Of a stretch of 64,000 nucleotides of DNA, positions 12,400-22,068 are shown in pieces. The translations under genes were made by a program, and so were the position numbers. The stretch is taken from contig NZ_JABEPR010000002.1 in NCBI RefSeq assembly GCF_013044515.1, forward strand, positions 372,001 through 436,000, written 5' to 3'. Position 1 is the first letter of the stretch. Each line of letters opens with the position of its first letter. Below the pieces are notes generated by a model, which saw only the letters and a list, made by a program, of their open reading frames with translations, did no database searches and was not told the origin of the DNA. Origin of the DNA: Sphingomonas sp. ID1715 (GTDB lineage Bacteria > Pseudomonadota > Alphaproteobacteria > Sphingomonadales > Sphingomonadaceae).

Positions 12400-14160
12400 G
12401 TGGCTCGAGTAAAGGAAACACAGACGTTCGGCAGCGGCACCAATTTCGCGCGCGCCAAGACGACGACCACGACGACGGACAATACCGACAGCATCGCGCT
12501 GAGCGGCGAACTGGCCGACGCGCGCAACTTCAACTTCGCGTGGACGCATGACCCGCATGCGACCACACGCGGGCTGCCGGACCTGGCGACCGCGGGCGAA
12601 GTGCTGCGCGGGAAGACGGTGTTCGGCCTGACCGGCGACTGGGACCCGTCACGTCCCGGCGACAACAATGTGCGCACCCAACTCGACTCGGGCACTTACC
12701 TGTCGAGCGCGAACGACGGTGTGATCACCTTCGGCTTCTTCGACGCGAACCATGCGGTCGGCGTCAACAACAACCCGCATTCGGGCGAGGGCAAGGGCTA
12801 TACGCCCTTCACCGAGGCACAGAAGGCTGCGGCCCGGATCGCGGTGAGCAATTGGGACGAGCTGATCACGGCGGACTTCAAGGAAGTCACCATGTCCAGC
12901 AAGGGCGTGAGCGACTGGGCGAAGAGCGGCGTGGACATCTGGCTCGCCAACACCACGACCGGACCCGCCCAAGCCTGGGCCTATTATCCGGATCAGGGCG
13001 GCGCCTATAAGCGCGCATCGAGCGACGTCTGGATCGCCGACCCGCGCTATAACACCAGCAACGCCGATCTGCGCTCCGGCCAATATGGCCTGCAGACGCT
13101 CAATCACGAGCTTGGCCATTCGCTGGGGCTCAGCCATCCCGGCGAGTATAATTTCGGCGACGACAATGACGGCGACGGCCAGCCCGATCCGATCACCTAT
13201 GAAGGCGACGCCTTCTACTTTCAGGACAGCCATCAATATACGATCATGTCGTATTTCGACAGCTACGAGACCGGCAACAACGTCGTCGACTGGAACCTGA
13301 TGCGCGTCATCTATCCGTCGACGCCGATGGTGCACGATATCTGGGTGATCCAGCAGAAATACGGCGCCGAGACGACCACGCGGACCGGCGATACGACGTA
13401 CGGCTTCAATGCCACCGCCGACGTGACCAATGACGCGATGCGCTTTGCCGACGGCAAGATGGCAGCGGTCTTCTCGATCTGGGATGCCGGCGGCAAGGAC
13501 ACGCTCGACCTGTCGGGCTTCTACACGCCGTCGATCATCGACCTGCGCGAAGGCGCCTATAGCAGCGCGGGCGGCTTCGGCTCATACGACCCTGCCTTTG
13601 CCGGCAAGGATCCGTCGACGCTGCCGCCGGCCGATTACCTCGCCTTTGTGAATGCCAACAATGCCGATCTGGGCCTCGCCGCCCGCACTGCCGCCTATGA
13701 TCTTTACTTCGGCGGCCGCGAAGGCGTGAACGAGGGCGTGCCCTGGTCCGACGTGGTCGGCAAGGACTGGCTGATGGAGAACAACATCGGCATCGCCTAT
13801 GGCGCGATCGTCGAGAATGCGATCGGCGGCTTCGGCAACGACCGGATCAACGGCAACCAGGCGGACAATCAGTTCACTGGGGGCGCTGGTGCCGACGTCT
13901 TCGTGCTGGCGAACTATTCCGGCGTGGATGCGACCGGCAAGGCGGTCGTCGACACCTCGATCGATAGCATCCTCGACTTCAAGTCCAGCCAAGGCGACAA
14001 GATCGACATGTCGTCCTTCACCTCTGTGGATGCTGCCGATATCAGCTATGTGAATGGCCAGCTGCGGATCGACACCGACAGCAATGGCCAAGCCGATTTC
14101 TTCGTCAACCTGGTGGGCACACCGACCATCAACCTGGCGCAGGACTTCATCTACGCCTGA
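12400..14160 (+). CDS. Serralysin-type secreted metalloprotease (M10)
   Basis: 586 residues. The zinc motif HELGHSLGLSH spans 236-246 and the Met-turn IMSYFD is at about 282-287, diagnostic of the metzincin serralysin group. The C-terminal part has degenerate RTX-type calcium repeats (GGFGNDRING, GGAGADVFVL, about 476-505) and the M10 C-terminal region ending DFIYA, typical of type I secretion substrates without an N-terminal signal peptide; none is visible here. GTG 12400 is chosen for the upstream GGGAGAG; a TTG at 12337 is an alternative. No type I transporter lies nearby. Confidence 0.88.
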   Translation: MARVKETQTFGSGTNFARAKTTTTTTDNTDSIALSGELADARNFNFAWTHDPHATTRGLPDLATAGEVLRGKTVFGLTGDWDPSRPGDNNVRTQLDSGTYLSSANDGVITFGFFDANHAVGVNNNPHSGEGKGYTPFTEAQKAAARIAVSNWDELITADFKEVTMSSKGVSDWAKSGVDIWLANTTTGPAQAWAYYPDQGGAYKRASSDVWIADPRYNTSNADLRSGQYGLQTLNHELGHSLGLSHPGEYNFGDDNDGDGQPDPITYEGDAFYFQDSHQYTIMSYFDSYETGNNVVDWNLMRVIYPSTPMVHDIWVIQQKYGAETTTRTGDTTYGFNATADVTNDAMRFADGKMAAVFSIWDAGGKDTLDLSGFYTPSIIDLREGAYSSAGGFGSYDPAFAGKDPSTLPPADYLAFVNANNADLGLAARTAAYDLYFGGREGVNEGVPWSDVVGKDWLMENNIGIAYGAIVENAIGGFGNDRINGNQADNQFTGGAGADVFVLANYSGVDATGKAVVDTSIDSILDFKSSQGDKIDMSSFTSVDAADISYVNGQLRIDTDSNGQADFFVNLVGTPTINLAQDFIYA

Positions 14161-14178
14161 TGCGATTGCCTGACTGAG

Positions 14179-14212
14179 CGGGGCGTCGCCGGTTATGGCG
14201 GCGCCCCGTTTT
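14179..14212 (+). terminator. Rho-independent terminator of the metalloprotease
   Basis: GC-rich stem CGGGGCGTCGCC pairing with GGCGGCGCCCCG (one G-T wobble), 6-nt loop, followed by TTTT at 14209-14212. It lies 20 bp after the protease stop. Confidence 0.8.
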
Positions 14213-14216
14213 CATA

Positions 14217-14500
14217 GCACCTTCATCGCAGTTGGATGTGACGTTCAGGCGGGCTGCGCCGCGGCGGCGAGCTGGCTCCAGGTCATCGGCGCCGACTGGA
14301 CCGGAGCGCCAGCTCAGCCGCTCCAGCTGCTCGCCCGCCGGCACGATATAGGCCGGGCCGCGGGCATAAAGCTGCTGCAGGTGATCGGCCTCGCTGGCCC
14401 TGAGGAACACGGGCAGCACGCGCGGATCCCAGATGCGGAACAGCACCGGGCCTTCGCCATCGGCAAGCGTACCTGCAGGAAGCGGCGGCGCCGGTCTCGC
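14217..14500 (-). pseudogene. DUF4123 (type VI secretion adaptor) fragment
   Basis: On the minus strand one frame reads VLFRIWDPRVLPVFL, then ASEADHLQQLYARGPAYI, the pattern of DUF4123 proteins that load effectors onto VgrG in type VI secretion. Upstream, another frame reads RRRFLQVRL; one inserted G near 14460 would join them into VRLADGEGPVLFR. Downstream a third frame offers a natural ending PMTWSQLAAAAQPA with a stop near 14254. The 5' half is missing. Evidence is short stretches of similarity recalled from the family, so confidence is moderate. Confidence 0.55.
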
Positions 14501-14516
14501 GCGACAGGACGTCTAG

Positions 14517-14969
14517 CTGCCCGAGAACGAGGCGCTGACCGGCGCAGGCGCGCTGTTGCGGCGGCTGGTTGCCCGCCTGGTCGTGATGCTCGAGGCACGC
14601 GCACGCGCGAAGGCGCAGCTCGGCGCACAAACTACCAGCCTAGAGTTCGACGGCAACAATCCGATCAAATCCGCACGCACGCCGGAACAGGCGCTGGTGC
14701 AGCTGCTCAACCCGGCGGAGCGCGCCTTCATGCCGGCCGAACGGGCCATCGAAGACGCGTTCCTGGACCTTCAAGCGCATCAGGTCGCGACATTGAAGGC
14801 GATGCAGGGCGCGCTGCGGGCGACGCTGGACCGCTTCTCCCCGACTGCGATCCTCCGCCGCGCGGAGTTCGGCGGCGTCGCCCAAGGCTCCGACGAGGCG
14901 TTCATGGACGTCTTCGCCAGAGAATTCAAACGCGCCTACGAAGAGCAGGCAAAGCGCCCCAAGCGGTGA
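14517..14969 (+). pseudogene. TagH (T6SS FHA protein) C-terminal fragment
   Basis: About 150 codons reading LPENEALTGAGALLRRLVAR, then LEFDGNNPIKSARTPEQALV, PAERAIEDAFLDLQAHQVAT and a final FAREFKRAYEEQAKRPKR. This matches the C-terminal domain of type VI secretion FHA-domain proteins (TagH/ImpI). The N-terminal FHA domain is absent: the frame is closed by TAG at 14514, and no good start lies nearby (a TTG at 14556 is internal). Adjacent to a DUF4123 fragment, so a relic of a lost T6SS locus is the best reading. Confidence 0.65.
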
Positions 14970-14999
14970 GTCCGACTCACGTCTGTCCCACTCCGGCAC

Positions 15000-15016
15000 G
15001 TCCCGAACCGGGACGG
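15000..15016. promoter_or_regulatory. Inverted repeat upstream of the PEP-CTERM gene
   Basis: CGTCCCG-AAC-CGGGACG, 7-bp perfect arms with 3-nt spacer, 79 bp before the start codon at 15095. Could be an operator or a small hairpin ending transcription from the relic region; no T-run follows. Confidence 0.35.
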
Positions 15017-15094
15017 GCGTTAACCAGGACCAGGGCGCGCCATGGCGTGCGGTTTGCCCGATGATGCCCCGTCGTTGCTTTTCAGGGGTTCATC

Positions 15095-15793
15095 ATGCGC
15101 ATCAAGCTCGCTCTCGCCACTGCCGCTCTCGCCCTCGCGCTGCCGGGCAGCGCCGAGGCCGCCTATCAGATCAACAGCTATAACTGGGCGCCGGGCTCGC
15201 TCACCGGCACGATCAAATACACGCCGACCAACCTGTCGCTGAACGTCGGCATCGGGCGCTTTCGCCTGAACGGCACCGATCTGGCGACCGGCAAGGCCAC
15301 CAGCTTCCTGACCTATTGCGTCGACATCTTCCACACGCTGCAACCGGCGGTGTTCGACTTCGCCAGCGTCTCGACGCTGGTGCCGAACGCGACCAAGCAG
15401 AACCAGCTGCTGACCCTGCTTGCCCATGCCGATCCGCTGATCGCCTTGTCGTCGAACAAGGCCGAGACGGCCGCCGCGGTTCAGCTGGCCGTGTGGGAAA
15501 TCGCCAACGAGACCGGCCCGACCTACGACTTCGCGACGGGCACTTTCCGATCGTCGGGCGGTAACAGCGACGGCGCCCGCGCACTCGCCACCAGCTATCT
15601 GGGCAAGGTGACGAGCGGCGCCTGGGCGGCGCCCACCGGCCAGCTCAAGCTGCTCTATTCGCCCAACAGCCAGAGCCAGCTACTCTCGTCCGTGCCGGAG
15701 CCTGCGACCTGGTCATTGATGATCGGCGGCCTGGGCGTGGTCGGCGGCATGGCACGCCGCCGCTCGGCCCGAACCCGCATCGTCCTCGCCTGA
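15095..15793 (+). CDS. PEP-CTERM sorting domain secreted protein
   Basis: 232 residues. Signal peptide with hydrophobic core at about 5-18 and a likely cut after AEA (residue 22). The C-terminus carries [13 protein letters not shown], a hydrophobic helix and RRR (about 200-225), the PEP-CTERM anchor recognised by an exosortase. The mature part is Thr/Ser/Asn-rich with one cysteine region ([10 protein letters not shown]); function unknown, possibly surface or extracellular-matrix related. Its last 81 bp overlap queA on the other strand. Confidence 0.88.
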   Translation: MRIKLALATAALALALPGSAEAAYQINSYNWAPGSLTGTIKYTPTNLSLNVGIGRFRLNGTDLATGKATSFLTYCVDIFHTLQPAVFDFASVSTLVPNATKQNQLLTLLAHADPLIALSSNKAETAAAVQLAVWEIANETGPTYDFATGTFRSSGGNSDGARALATSYLGKVTSGAWAAPTGQLKLLYSPNSQSQLLSSVPEPATWSLMIGGLGVVGGMARRRSARTRIVLA

Positions 15794-16825
15794 CGGGCGT
15801 GAAGGCAGCAGCAGCGAAGCGTCGCCATAGCTGTAGAAGCGGTAACTGCTGGCGATCGCGTATTCGTACGCCGCCAGCATCCGCTCGCGCCCCATCAGTG
15901 CCGAGACCAGCATGAACAGGGTCGACTTGGGCAGGTGGAAGTTGGTCATCAGGCCGTCCACGCCGCGGAAACGGTAGCCTGGCGTGATGAAGATCGCCGT
16001 GTCGCCTTCAAATGGGGCGATGCGGCGGTTTTCGTCGGCGGCGCTTTCGAGCAGGCGGAGGCTGGTGGTGCCGACGGCGACGATGCGGCCGCCTTGCGCA
16101 CGCACTGCGTTCAGGCGCTCGGCAGTGGCGGCGTCGATCCGGCCCCATTCGGCATGCATCCGGTGCTCGGTGGTGTCCTCCGCCTTGACGGGCAGGAACG
16201 TGCCGGCGCCGACATGAAGGGTCAGCGTCTCGTGGCCAATGCCGGCGACTGAGAGGGCTGCCATCAGCTCCGGCGTGAAATGGAGCGCCGCAGTCGGTGC
16301 GGCGACGGCGCCTTCCTCTCGGGCGAACATCGTCTGATAATCCTCGCGGTCCCGCTCGTCCGTCTCACGCTTGCTGGCGATATAAGGCGGCAACGGCATC
16401 CGGCCGGCGCGGTCGAGCAGGACTTCGACCGGCTCGTCGCCAACAAAGGCCAGGAGGAAGCTGCCGTCCGGCTCCCGGCGCTCGGCCACTGCCTGAACAT
16501 CCGCGCCGAAATCGATCGTATCGCCGATCCGCAGCCGCTTGGCGTTGCGGACGAACGCGTGCCAGCGGCGCAGATCGTAGCGCTTGTGCAGCGTCGCGCC
16601 GATGCGTGCGTCACCGCGCCGGCCTTCGAGCTGGGCGGGGATGACGCGCGTGTCGTTGAATACGAGGCAGTCGCCGGGGCGCAGCAGCGTCGGCAGGTCC
16701 CGGACGATATGATCGGCAGTGCGCGTGCCGTCGAGGAGGAGCAGCCGGGCCGCGTCGCGGGGCTCCGCGGGGCGAAGCGCGATCCGTTCGGGGGGCAGCT
16801 CGAAGTCGAACAGGTCTACGCGCAA
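15713..16825 (-). CDS. queA: tRNA preQ1(34) S-adenosylmethionine ribosyltransferase-isomerase
   Basis: Makes epoxyqueuosine in tRNA from preQ1-tRNA using SAM. 370 residues; family motifs include [44 protein letters not shown] and [19 protein letters not shown], ending normally at YGDASLLLP. About 30 extra residues follow that usual end, and this tail lies antisense to the PEP-CTERM anchor coding region. Last gene of the minus operon; tgt, the preceding step in queuosine synthesis, is far away at 50481. Confidence 0.95.
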   Translation of the reverse strand: MRVDLFDFELPPERIALRPAEPRDAARLLLLDGTRTADHIVRDLPTLLRPGDCLVFNDTRVIPAQLEGRRGDARIGATLHKRYDLRRWHAFVRNAKRLRIGDTIDFGADVQAVAERREPDGSFLLAFVGDEPVEVLLDRAGRMPLPPYIASKRETDERDREDYQTMFAREEGAVAAPTAALHFTPELMAALSVAGIGHETLTLHVGAGTFLPVKAEDTTEHRMHAEWGRIDAATAERLNAVRAQGGRIVAVGTTSLRLLESAADENRRIAPFEGDTAIFITPGYRFRGVDGLMTNFHLPKSTLFMLVSALMGRERMLAAYEYAIASSYRFYSYGDASLLLPSRPSGEDDAGSGRAAACHAADHAQAADHQ

Positions 16826-16858
16826 TGTGCCTGCTTTCGTGCTTCGCGCTTTCCTCGC

Positions 16859-17542
16859 CTAGTTCTGCGTCTCGGGCGTCGGGGTGGGAGCGGGAGTTGC
16901 CGCGGGCGTGGGCGCTGGTGCCGGCGCTGCAACCGCGGGCAGCGGGCGCACCGGGGCGTTCTCGCCATCGGCCTGAATCCAGGCCTTGACGATGCGCGAC
17001 GGAGTAACCGGCGGCTCGCCCTTTTCGAGCGCGTCGACATATTCCATACCGGAGACGACCCGACCGAACGCGGTATAGTGATTGTCGAGCCGCAGTGTCG
17101 GCATCAGCATGATGAAGAACTGGCTGTTGGCGGTATCCTCACCATCGGCGCGCGCCATGGAGGTGACGCCGCGCACATGCGGCAGGTCGTTGAACTCCGC
17201 CTTCAGGTCAGGGAGCGGCGAGCCGCCCTCCCCCGTGCCCTTCGGGTCGCCGCCCTGCGCCATGAATCCGTCGATCACACGGTGGAAGATCAGGCCGTTG
17301 TAGAAGCCGGCGCGGGTGAGCGTCTTGATCCGCTCGACATGGTTCGGCGCCTTGTCCGGCCGGAGCTGGACCAGCACGCGGCCGCCGGTGGAAAGGTCGA
17401 GCACCCACGTGTTCTCCGGCGTCAGCGCCGGCACCGGCGTCGCCACTGTTGCCGCCGGTGCGGGCGCGGCCTTCTTCTTCGCATAGGCGCTGGTGGCGAA
17501 CAGCGCGCCGAGCAGGACAAGAAGGGCGGCAACGAAGCGCAT
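16859..17542 (-). CDS. Secreted cyclophilin-type peptidylprolyl isomerase
   Basis: 227 residues with an N-terminal signal peptide (MRFVAALLVLLGALFATSAYA), so periplasmic. The cyclophilin domain is shown by GFYNGLIFHRVIDGFMAQGG, NSQFFIML and AFGRVVSGMEYVDAL. A Pro/Ala-rich C-terminal tail (repeated APTP units, about residues 200-227) is unusual and low-complexity. Start 17542 is chosen because it begins the signal peptide. Lies between coaD and queA in the same direction. Confidence 0.92.
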   Translation of the reverse strand: MRFVAALLVLLGALFATSAYAKKKAAPAPAATVATPVPALTPENTWVLDLSTGGRVLVQLRPDKAPNHVERIKTLTRAGFYNGLIFHRVIDGFMAQGGDPKGTGEGGSPLPDLKAEFNDLPHVRGVTSMARADGEDTANSQFFIMLMPTLRLDNHYTAFGRVVSGMEYVDALEKGEPPVTPSRIVKAWIQADGENAPVRPLPAVAAPAPAPTPAATPAPTPTPETQN

Positions 17543-17612
17543 GCACGAAACTCCGGTGATCGGGAGAAGGGTTGGCCGTAGATTGTGGCGGCTTAGCGGC
17601 GGCTGAATAACG

Positions 17613-18113
17613 TCACGAGCCCTTGCGGCCAAGCCGTTCGACGCGGGCGACCACTTCATCGCGCACAGTCGGCGTCACGAACCTGGAGATGTCGCCGCCG
17701 AACATCGCGATTTCCTTGACCAGCCGTGAGGCGATCGGCTGCAGCGACACGTCCGCCATCAGGAAGACTGTCTCGATGCGGTCGTTCAGCTGCTGGTTCA
17801 TGCCCGCCATCTGATATTCATATTCGAAATCGGCGACCGCGCGCAGGCCGCGCACGATCACCGACGCGCCCTGGCGTTCGGCAAAGGTCATCAGCAGGGA
17901 ATCGAAAGGGACGACGTCGATCGACGATCCCTCCCCATCCACTTCGCGGCGGACCATCGCCATCCGCTCCTCGAGCGTGAACATCGGCGATTTGGAAGGG
18001 TTGGTCGTGACGCCGATCACCAGCCGGTCGACGAGCTTCGCGCCGCGGCGGATGATGTCCATATGACCCAAAGTGACCGGATCGAACGTGCCCGGATAGA
18101 CCCCCACTCTCAT
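17613..18113 (-). CDS. coaD: Phosphopantetheine adenylyltransferase
   Basis: Adds AMP to 4'-phosphopantetheine in coenzyme A synthesis. 166 residues, standard size. Nucleotidyltransferase motif GTFDPVTLGHMDII near the N-terminus, VRGLRAVADFEYEYQMAGMN in the middle, and ISRFVTPTVRDEV near the end. Start 18113 gives the usual MRVGVYPGTFDP opening. One base separates it from the stop of the prenyl synthase gene upstream, so the two are probably co-translated. Confidence 0.96.
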   Translation of the reverse strand: MRVGVYPGTFDPVTLGHMDIIRRGAKLVDRLVIGVTTNPSKSPMFTLEERMAMVRREVDGEGSSIDVVPFDSLLMTFAERQGASVIVRGLRAVADFEYEYQMAGMNQQLNDRIETVFLMADVSLQPIASRLVKEIAMFGGDISRFVTPTVRDEVVARVERLGRKGS

Positions 18114-18114
18114 G

Positions 18115-19014
18115 TCATCGATCCCGGTTGACGATGTAACGCGCAATCTCGCGCAGCAGATCGGCCTCGGGCCCATGCTCATGCAGATATTCGACGGCCT
18201 GGTCGACCAGCATGCGCGCCTGCTCGCGCGCGCGATCAACCCCAAGATTCGAGACGAAGGTCGCCTTGCCGGCGGCCGCGTCCTTGCCGACCGCCTTGCC
18301 GGCCTGTTCGGCGCTGCCCTCGACGTCGATCAGGTCGTCGACGATCTGAAAGGCGAGGCCGACATTGCGGGCATAGCCGCGCAGCCGCGTCCGCCCCTCC
18401 TGCGGCACCCGGCCCATGATCGCCCCAGCCTCCAGGCAGAAGCCGATCAGGGCGCCGGTCTTCAACTGCTGGAGGCGGGTGACGGTCGCCAGATCCATTG
18501 CGGTGCCGCCGGCGACCAGGTCCATCATCTGCCCGCCGGCCATCCCTGCCGGGCCGCTCGCGCTCGCCAGCTCGAGACACAGCTCGGCACGGACGAACGG
18601 ATCGGCATGGGTCGCCGCGTCGGCGAGGATCTCGAAGGCGAGCGCATGCAGCGCGTCGCCGGCCAGGATCGCGGTCGCTTCGTCATACGCCTTGTGCACC
18701 GTCGGCTTGCCGCGGCGCAGATCGTCATCGTCCATCGCGGGCAGGTCGTCATGGATCAGCGAATAGACATGGATGCACTCGATCGCGGTCGCCACCCGCA
18801 GTGCCGCATCGCGGCTGACGGCGAACAGGTCGCACGCCGCGCAAACCAGCAGCGGGCGCAGCCGCTTGCCGCCGCCGATCGTAGCATGACGCATGGCCGC
18901 GTACAGGCGCGCGCGTGCGTCGTCGGGAACGGGCAGCAGCAGGTCGAACGCGCGGTCCATATCGGCCGCGATGGACGCAAGCGCCTCGCCGAGGTTTTCG
19001 TCCCCCCGCGCCAC
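18115..19014 (-). CDS. ispA: Polyprenyl (farnesyl/geranylgeranyl) diphosphate synthase
   Basis: Trans-prenyltransferase condensing IPP with allylic diphosphates. First Asp-rich motif HDDLPAMDDDDLRRGKPT, second motif FQIVDDLIDVEG, and GGGKRLRPLL for IPP binding. About 299 residues from a GTG at 19014, four bases after the xseB stop; an ATG at 19059 inside xseB (about 314 residues) is the alternative. Position after xseB and before coaD suggests one operon. Chain length of the product cannot be judged safely by eye. Confidence 0.9.
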   Translation of the reverse strand: MARGDENLGEALASIAADMDRAFDLLLPVPDDARARLYAAMRHATIGGGKRLRPLLVCAACDLFAVSRDAALRVATAIECIHVYSLIHDDLPAMDDDDLRRGKPTVHKAYDEATAILAGDALHALAFEILADAATHADPFVRAELCLELASASGPAGMAGGQMMDLVAGGTAMDLATVTRLQQLKTGALIGFCLEAGAIMGRVPQEGRTRLRGYARNVGLAFQIVDDLIDVEGSAEQAGKAVGKDAAAGKATFVSNLGVDRAREQARMLVDQAVEYLHEHGPEADLLREIARYIVNRDR

Positions 19015-19018
19015 CGGC

Positions 19019-19270
19019 TCAGCCAGCGTCGAACGGCTGGACGCCGACAGGCTGCCCATCCTGACCAAGGGTGATTTTTTCGATCCGCGCCTGGGCTGCC
19101 TGCAGCCGCGCCTCGCACTGGGCGCGCAGCCTGTCCCCTTCGGCATAAAGCGTGATCGACTCGTCCAGCGACGCATCGCCGCTCTCGAGCCGGGAGACGA
19201 TCGCCTCCAGCCGTTTCAGCGCATCTTCGAAGGACAGGGCGGCGACATCCGCGTCCGCTTGGCTTGCCAT
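19019..19270 (-). CDS. xseB: Exodeoxyribonuclease VII small subunit
   Basis: 83 residues, the usual size. [20 protein letters not shown] followed by [22 protein letters not shown] is the family signature; the C-terminus holds [14 protein letters not shown]. It partners with XseA, which is not in this window, to degrade single-stranded DNA. Start 19270 is preferred to 19306. First gene of the minus operon, divergent from the DUF4331 cassette. Confidence 0.93.
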   Translation of the reverse strand: MASQADADVAALSFEDALKRLEAIVSRLESGDASLDESITLYAEGDRLRAQCEARLQAAQARIEKITLGQDGQPVGVQPFDAG

Positions 19271-19394
19271 GCATCCGCTATGGGCGAGCGGCCGTATCTT
19301 GGTCAACCAGAACGCTGCTTTCGTCGTGTTTGCACTTGCCGTTTGGTCGTTCTCGTGGCTGACTGTGCCACACTGATACAGGGGAGTCTCAGCA

Positions 19395-20051
19395 ATGGTT
19401 GCTTTGCGAACATGGCTTGGCCTGGGCGGCGCATTGGCGCTGATCCCTGCCGTGCTGGTATCGACCGACTATGCCACGCGCGCCGCGGACCATCTGGATC
19501 CGCCGACCCGCACGGACAAGGATTTCGATCCGATCCCGGACGTGCCGGCCGACATCGCCGACGTGTTCGCCTGGTACACGCCGACGTCGATCATCGTGGC
19601 GCTGACCTTTGCCGGACCGCAGCCGAACAACATGCCGCCAACCTATGATCGCGACGTGCTCTACACGATCAACATCTCGAACGCCGGCGCGCGCACCGAT
19701 CCGGAGATTCAAATCCGGTGTCGCTTCGGCTTTGACGGCCAGTCCCCGGGAATGCAGTGCACCGGCATTCCTGGCACCAACGCGCCAGTCGTGGGCCCCG
19801 TTCAAACCGTGCTGCAGCAGGGCGAAGTCAAGGTTATCGGCGGCATTTTCGAAGACCCATTCTTTTTCGATCTCCTGGGCTTCCGCGAAACGCGATCGAC
19901 TGGCACGCTCGCGATCCGCAACACGCGCGACTTTTTCCGCAACCAGAATGACACGTCGATCGTGATCGAAATGCCGCGCTCCGCCGTGCTCAACAACAAT
20001 CAGCCGCTCGACATTTGGGCCGAGACGGCGCGCTTCGGGGGACAAAAGTGA
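19395..20051 (+). CDS. DUF4331 family exported protein, N-terminal half
   Basis: 218 residues with a hydrophobic leader (about 5-24) and a [10 protein letters not shown] motif right after it, matching the start of DUF4331 proteins (usually S-H-x-D-x-P). It continues with [10 protein letters not shown] and VNISNAG-like beta strands, but stops before the second half of the family. AGGGGAG at about 19380 precedes ATG 19395. The next gene starts at its stop (TGATG) and seems to carry the missing half. Biochemical function unknown; exported location is inferred. Confidence 0.8.
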   Translation: MVALRTWLGLGGALALIPAVLVSTDYATRAADHLDPPTRTDKDFDPIPDVPADIADVFAWYTPTSIIVALTFAGPQPNNMPPTYDRDVLYTINISNAGARTDPEIQIRCRFGFDGQSPGMQCTGIPGTNAPVVGPVQTVLQQGEVKVIGGIFEDPFFFDLLGFRETRSTGTLAIRNTRDFFRNQNDTSIVIEMPRSAVLNNNQPLDIWAETARFGGQK

Positions 20052-20743
20052 TGCGTAGCCTTCCGCTTCTCGCCCTCGCGCTGACCCTCCCCGCCCTGTC
20101 CGCCTGCGGGGGCGGCGATGGCGGCGCAGGTCCCCGTCCGGCGCCGGTCGCGACCGCGACACCGACGCCGAGCCCGACGATCACCGGCACCAGCTTCGAC
20201 GTGACGCGCTGCCTCAACCAGCAGGTCGCGCTCGGCACCAGCGTCACCAACCTGATCATCCCGGATACGGTGAAGCTGGACGTCACGAAGCCGAACGGCT
20301 TCCCGAACGGACGGCAGCTGAACGACCCGGTCATCGACATCACGCTGGCCGTGCTGTTCCTCGACCTGACCAAGCATCCGGCCAATCTGCTCGCCAGCCT
20401 GCCGCTCGACCCGCCGGGCAACGAGGAGACGCTCCGCAGCACCTTCCCGTATCTGGGCGTGCCGAACGGCAACCCGCCGATGCCACCGGCCAACGGCACC
20501 AACTTCAACTTCCGCACCGATCCGCCGTCCGCCTATACGAGTGTGGACCGGATGGGCATGCCGGCGGTCGCCACGGCGCTGATCTCCAGCTCGCAGAAGA
20601 ATCCGTATAACGACTCCAAGCCGTCGGACGACACCGCGGGCAAGTTCACCAGCGACATCAGGTCGACGCTGACCGGGCTCACCAACAGCCTGGCCGACGA
20701 CTTCCAGCGGCTGAGCCTGAACATGTGCGCGACGCCGATTTGA
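20051..20743 (+). CDS. DUF4331-like lipoprotein, C-terminal half
   Basis: 230 residues. Lipobox LSAC at about residues 16-19, then a Gly-rich and Pro/Thr-rich linker. The segment KPNGFPNGRQLNDPVIDITL is the pattern seen near the C-terminus of full DUF4331 proteins, and SLPLDPPGNEE and FPYLGVPNG follow. TGATG junctions on both sides show tight translational coupling. Together with the previous gene it looks like a two-piece DUF4331 pair held in the periplasm; role unknown. Confidence 0.72.
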   Translation: MRSLPLLALALTLPALSACGGGDGGAGPRPAPVATATPTPSPTITGTSFDVTRCLNQQVALGTSVTNLIIPDTVKLDVTKPNGFPNGRQLNDPVIDITLAVLFLDLTKHPANLLASLPLDPPGNEETLRSTFPYLGVPNGNPPMPPANGTNFNFRTDPPSAYTSVDRMGMPAVATALISSSQKNPYNDSKPSDDTAGKFTSDIRSTLTGLTNSLADDFQRLSLNMCATPI

Positions 20744-22068
20744 TGCGGGTCGACCAGCGCCCGCTGGCCGAGCGGGCGTTGGTCTGGCTGGTGTTCGCGG
20801 CCGTGCTGATCTTCGCCGCGGCGCGCTTTGCCGAGAAGTGGAGCGCGCCGCCCCGGATCGAGGCGCCGATCCGCCAGAGCAGTGCCGGCGCGCGCGACTA
20901 TGACGCGGCGATCGCGCATATCGATCGGCTGATCGCCGGGCTGCGCCCACTGGCCGACCAACAACCGGACGATTGGCTGATGCGCGAGCGGATCGCGCAC
21001 CAGCTGATCGCGCGGGCGCGGCTGAGCGGCGATTTCCGCGATTATGTCCAGGCGCAGCAGCAGCTGAGCGCGGGCCTGGCCTCAGCCACACCTGGCTCGG
21101 GTCCGCATCTGAGCCAGGCGGCGCTCGCGCTGAGCACTCACCGGCTGGCGCTCACTGAGCGCATGCTGGAGGCGATCGACCGCTATGCGGTGCCGCCGGA
21201 AGCAGAGGTGCGGGAGGGCCTCACGGGACTACGCGGCGACATCGCCTTTTATCGCGGCCGCTACCGGGCCGCCGTGGCCGCCTATGCGGCGCTGCCGCAG
21301 CCGGACCAGCGCATGGCGATCTTCCTCGCCAAGACCGGTCAGCCTGAGCAAGCCTTGGGCTTGTTGAACCGGATCGAACGATCGGGGCTGCTGACTGGCC
21401 AGATGCTGGCGCAGATCGCGCTGTTGCGCGGCACGATCGAGCTGCAGCGGGGCAGTTGGGATGCCGCGGAAGCGGCTTTCGGGGAAGCCGACCGCCGCTT
21501 CCCCCGCTGGTGGCTGGTGGCCGCGCACCGCGCGCAGATGCAGGCGCTGCGCGGCCGCACCAGGCAAGCGATCCGCGCCTTCGAAGCCGTTGCCCGGCGC
21601 AACGACGACCCGGCGCTGCGGGACGCGATCGCCAGCCTCTATCGTGCCGCCGGCGACTATGCAGGAACGGAGCTTTGGGCAGGCCGCGCCGCGCAAGGCT
21701 GGGCGGAGCGGCTGAAGCTGCTGCCCGAAGCCGCGCTGGGCCACGCCGTCGAACATGAACTCGCCTTCGGCACGCCCGCGCGGGCGCTGGAGCTCGCCCG
21801 GCGCGATTTCGCGCTGCGGCCGCACGGCGCCACGGCGATCGCGCTCGGCTGGGCGCTGATCGCCAACAACCGGCCGGCCGAAGCGCTGAAGATCATCGAC
21901 GCGGTCAACGGGTCCAGCTGGCAATCGGCCGAGCAGCATCTGGTTGCCGCCCGTGCCCATGCACTGCTCGGCGACAGCGGCGCGGCCGAGGCAGAGCAGG
22001 ACGAAGCGCTGGCGCTCAACCCGCACGCGCTCGACGCCACCGCCACCCTGTTGTGGTACGGCCATTGA
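20743..22068 (+). CDS. TPR-repeat membrane-anchored protein
   Basis: 441 residues. One N-terminal transmembrane helix (about 14-33), then helical repeats consistent with tetratricopeptides (for example GTIELQRGSWDAAEAAFGEA, and HALLGDSGAAEAEQDEALAL near the end). Likely a periplasmic scaffold. Start ATG 20743 shares its A with the upstream TGA. Its 3' end overlaps the HupE/UreJ gene. Context implies a shared role with the DUF4331 pieces and the permease. Confidence 0.78.
   Translation: MRVDQRPLAERALVWLVFAAVLIFAAARFAEKWSAPPRIEAPIRQSSAGARDYDAAIAHIDRLIAGLRPLADQQPDDWLMRERIAHQLIARARLSGDFRDYVQAQQQLSAGLASATPGSGPHLSQAALALSTHRLALTERMLEAIDRYAVPPEAEVREGLTGLRGDIAFYRGRYRAAVAAYAALPQPDQRMAIFLAKTGQPEQALGLLNRIERSGLLTGQMLAQIALLRGTIELQRGSWDAAEAAFGEADRRFPRWWLVAAHRAQMQALRGRTRQAIRAFEAVARRNDDPALRDAIASLYRAAGDYAGTELWAGRAAQGWAERLKLLPEAALGHAVEHELAFGTPARALELARRDFALRPHGATAIALGWALIANNRPAEALKIIDAVNGSSWQSAEQHLVAARAHALLGDSGAAEAEQDEALALNPHALDATATLLWYGH

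Noticed and set aside
14195-15064. 289-codon open frame spanning the T6SS relic
   Set aside because: Arg-rich out-of-frame translation; the relic frames on both strands give better family matches.
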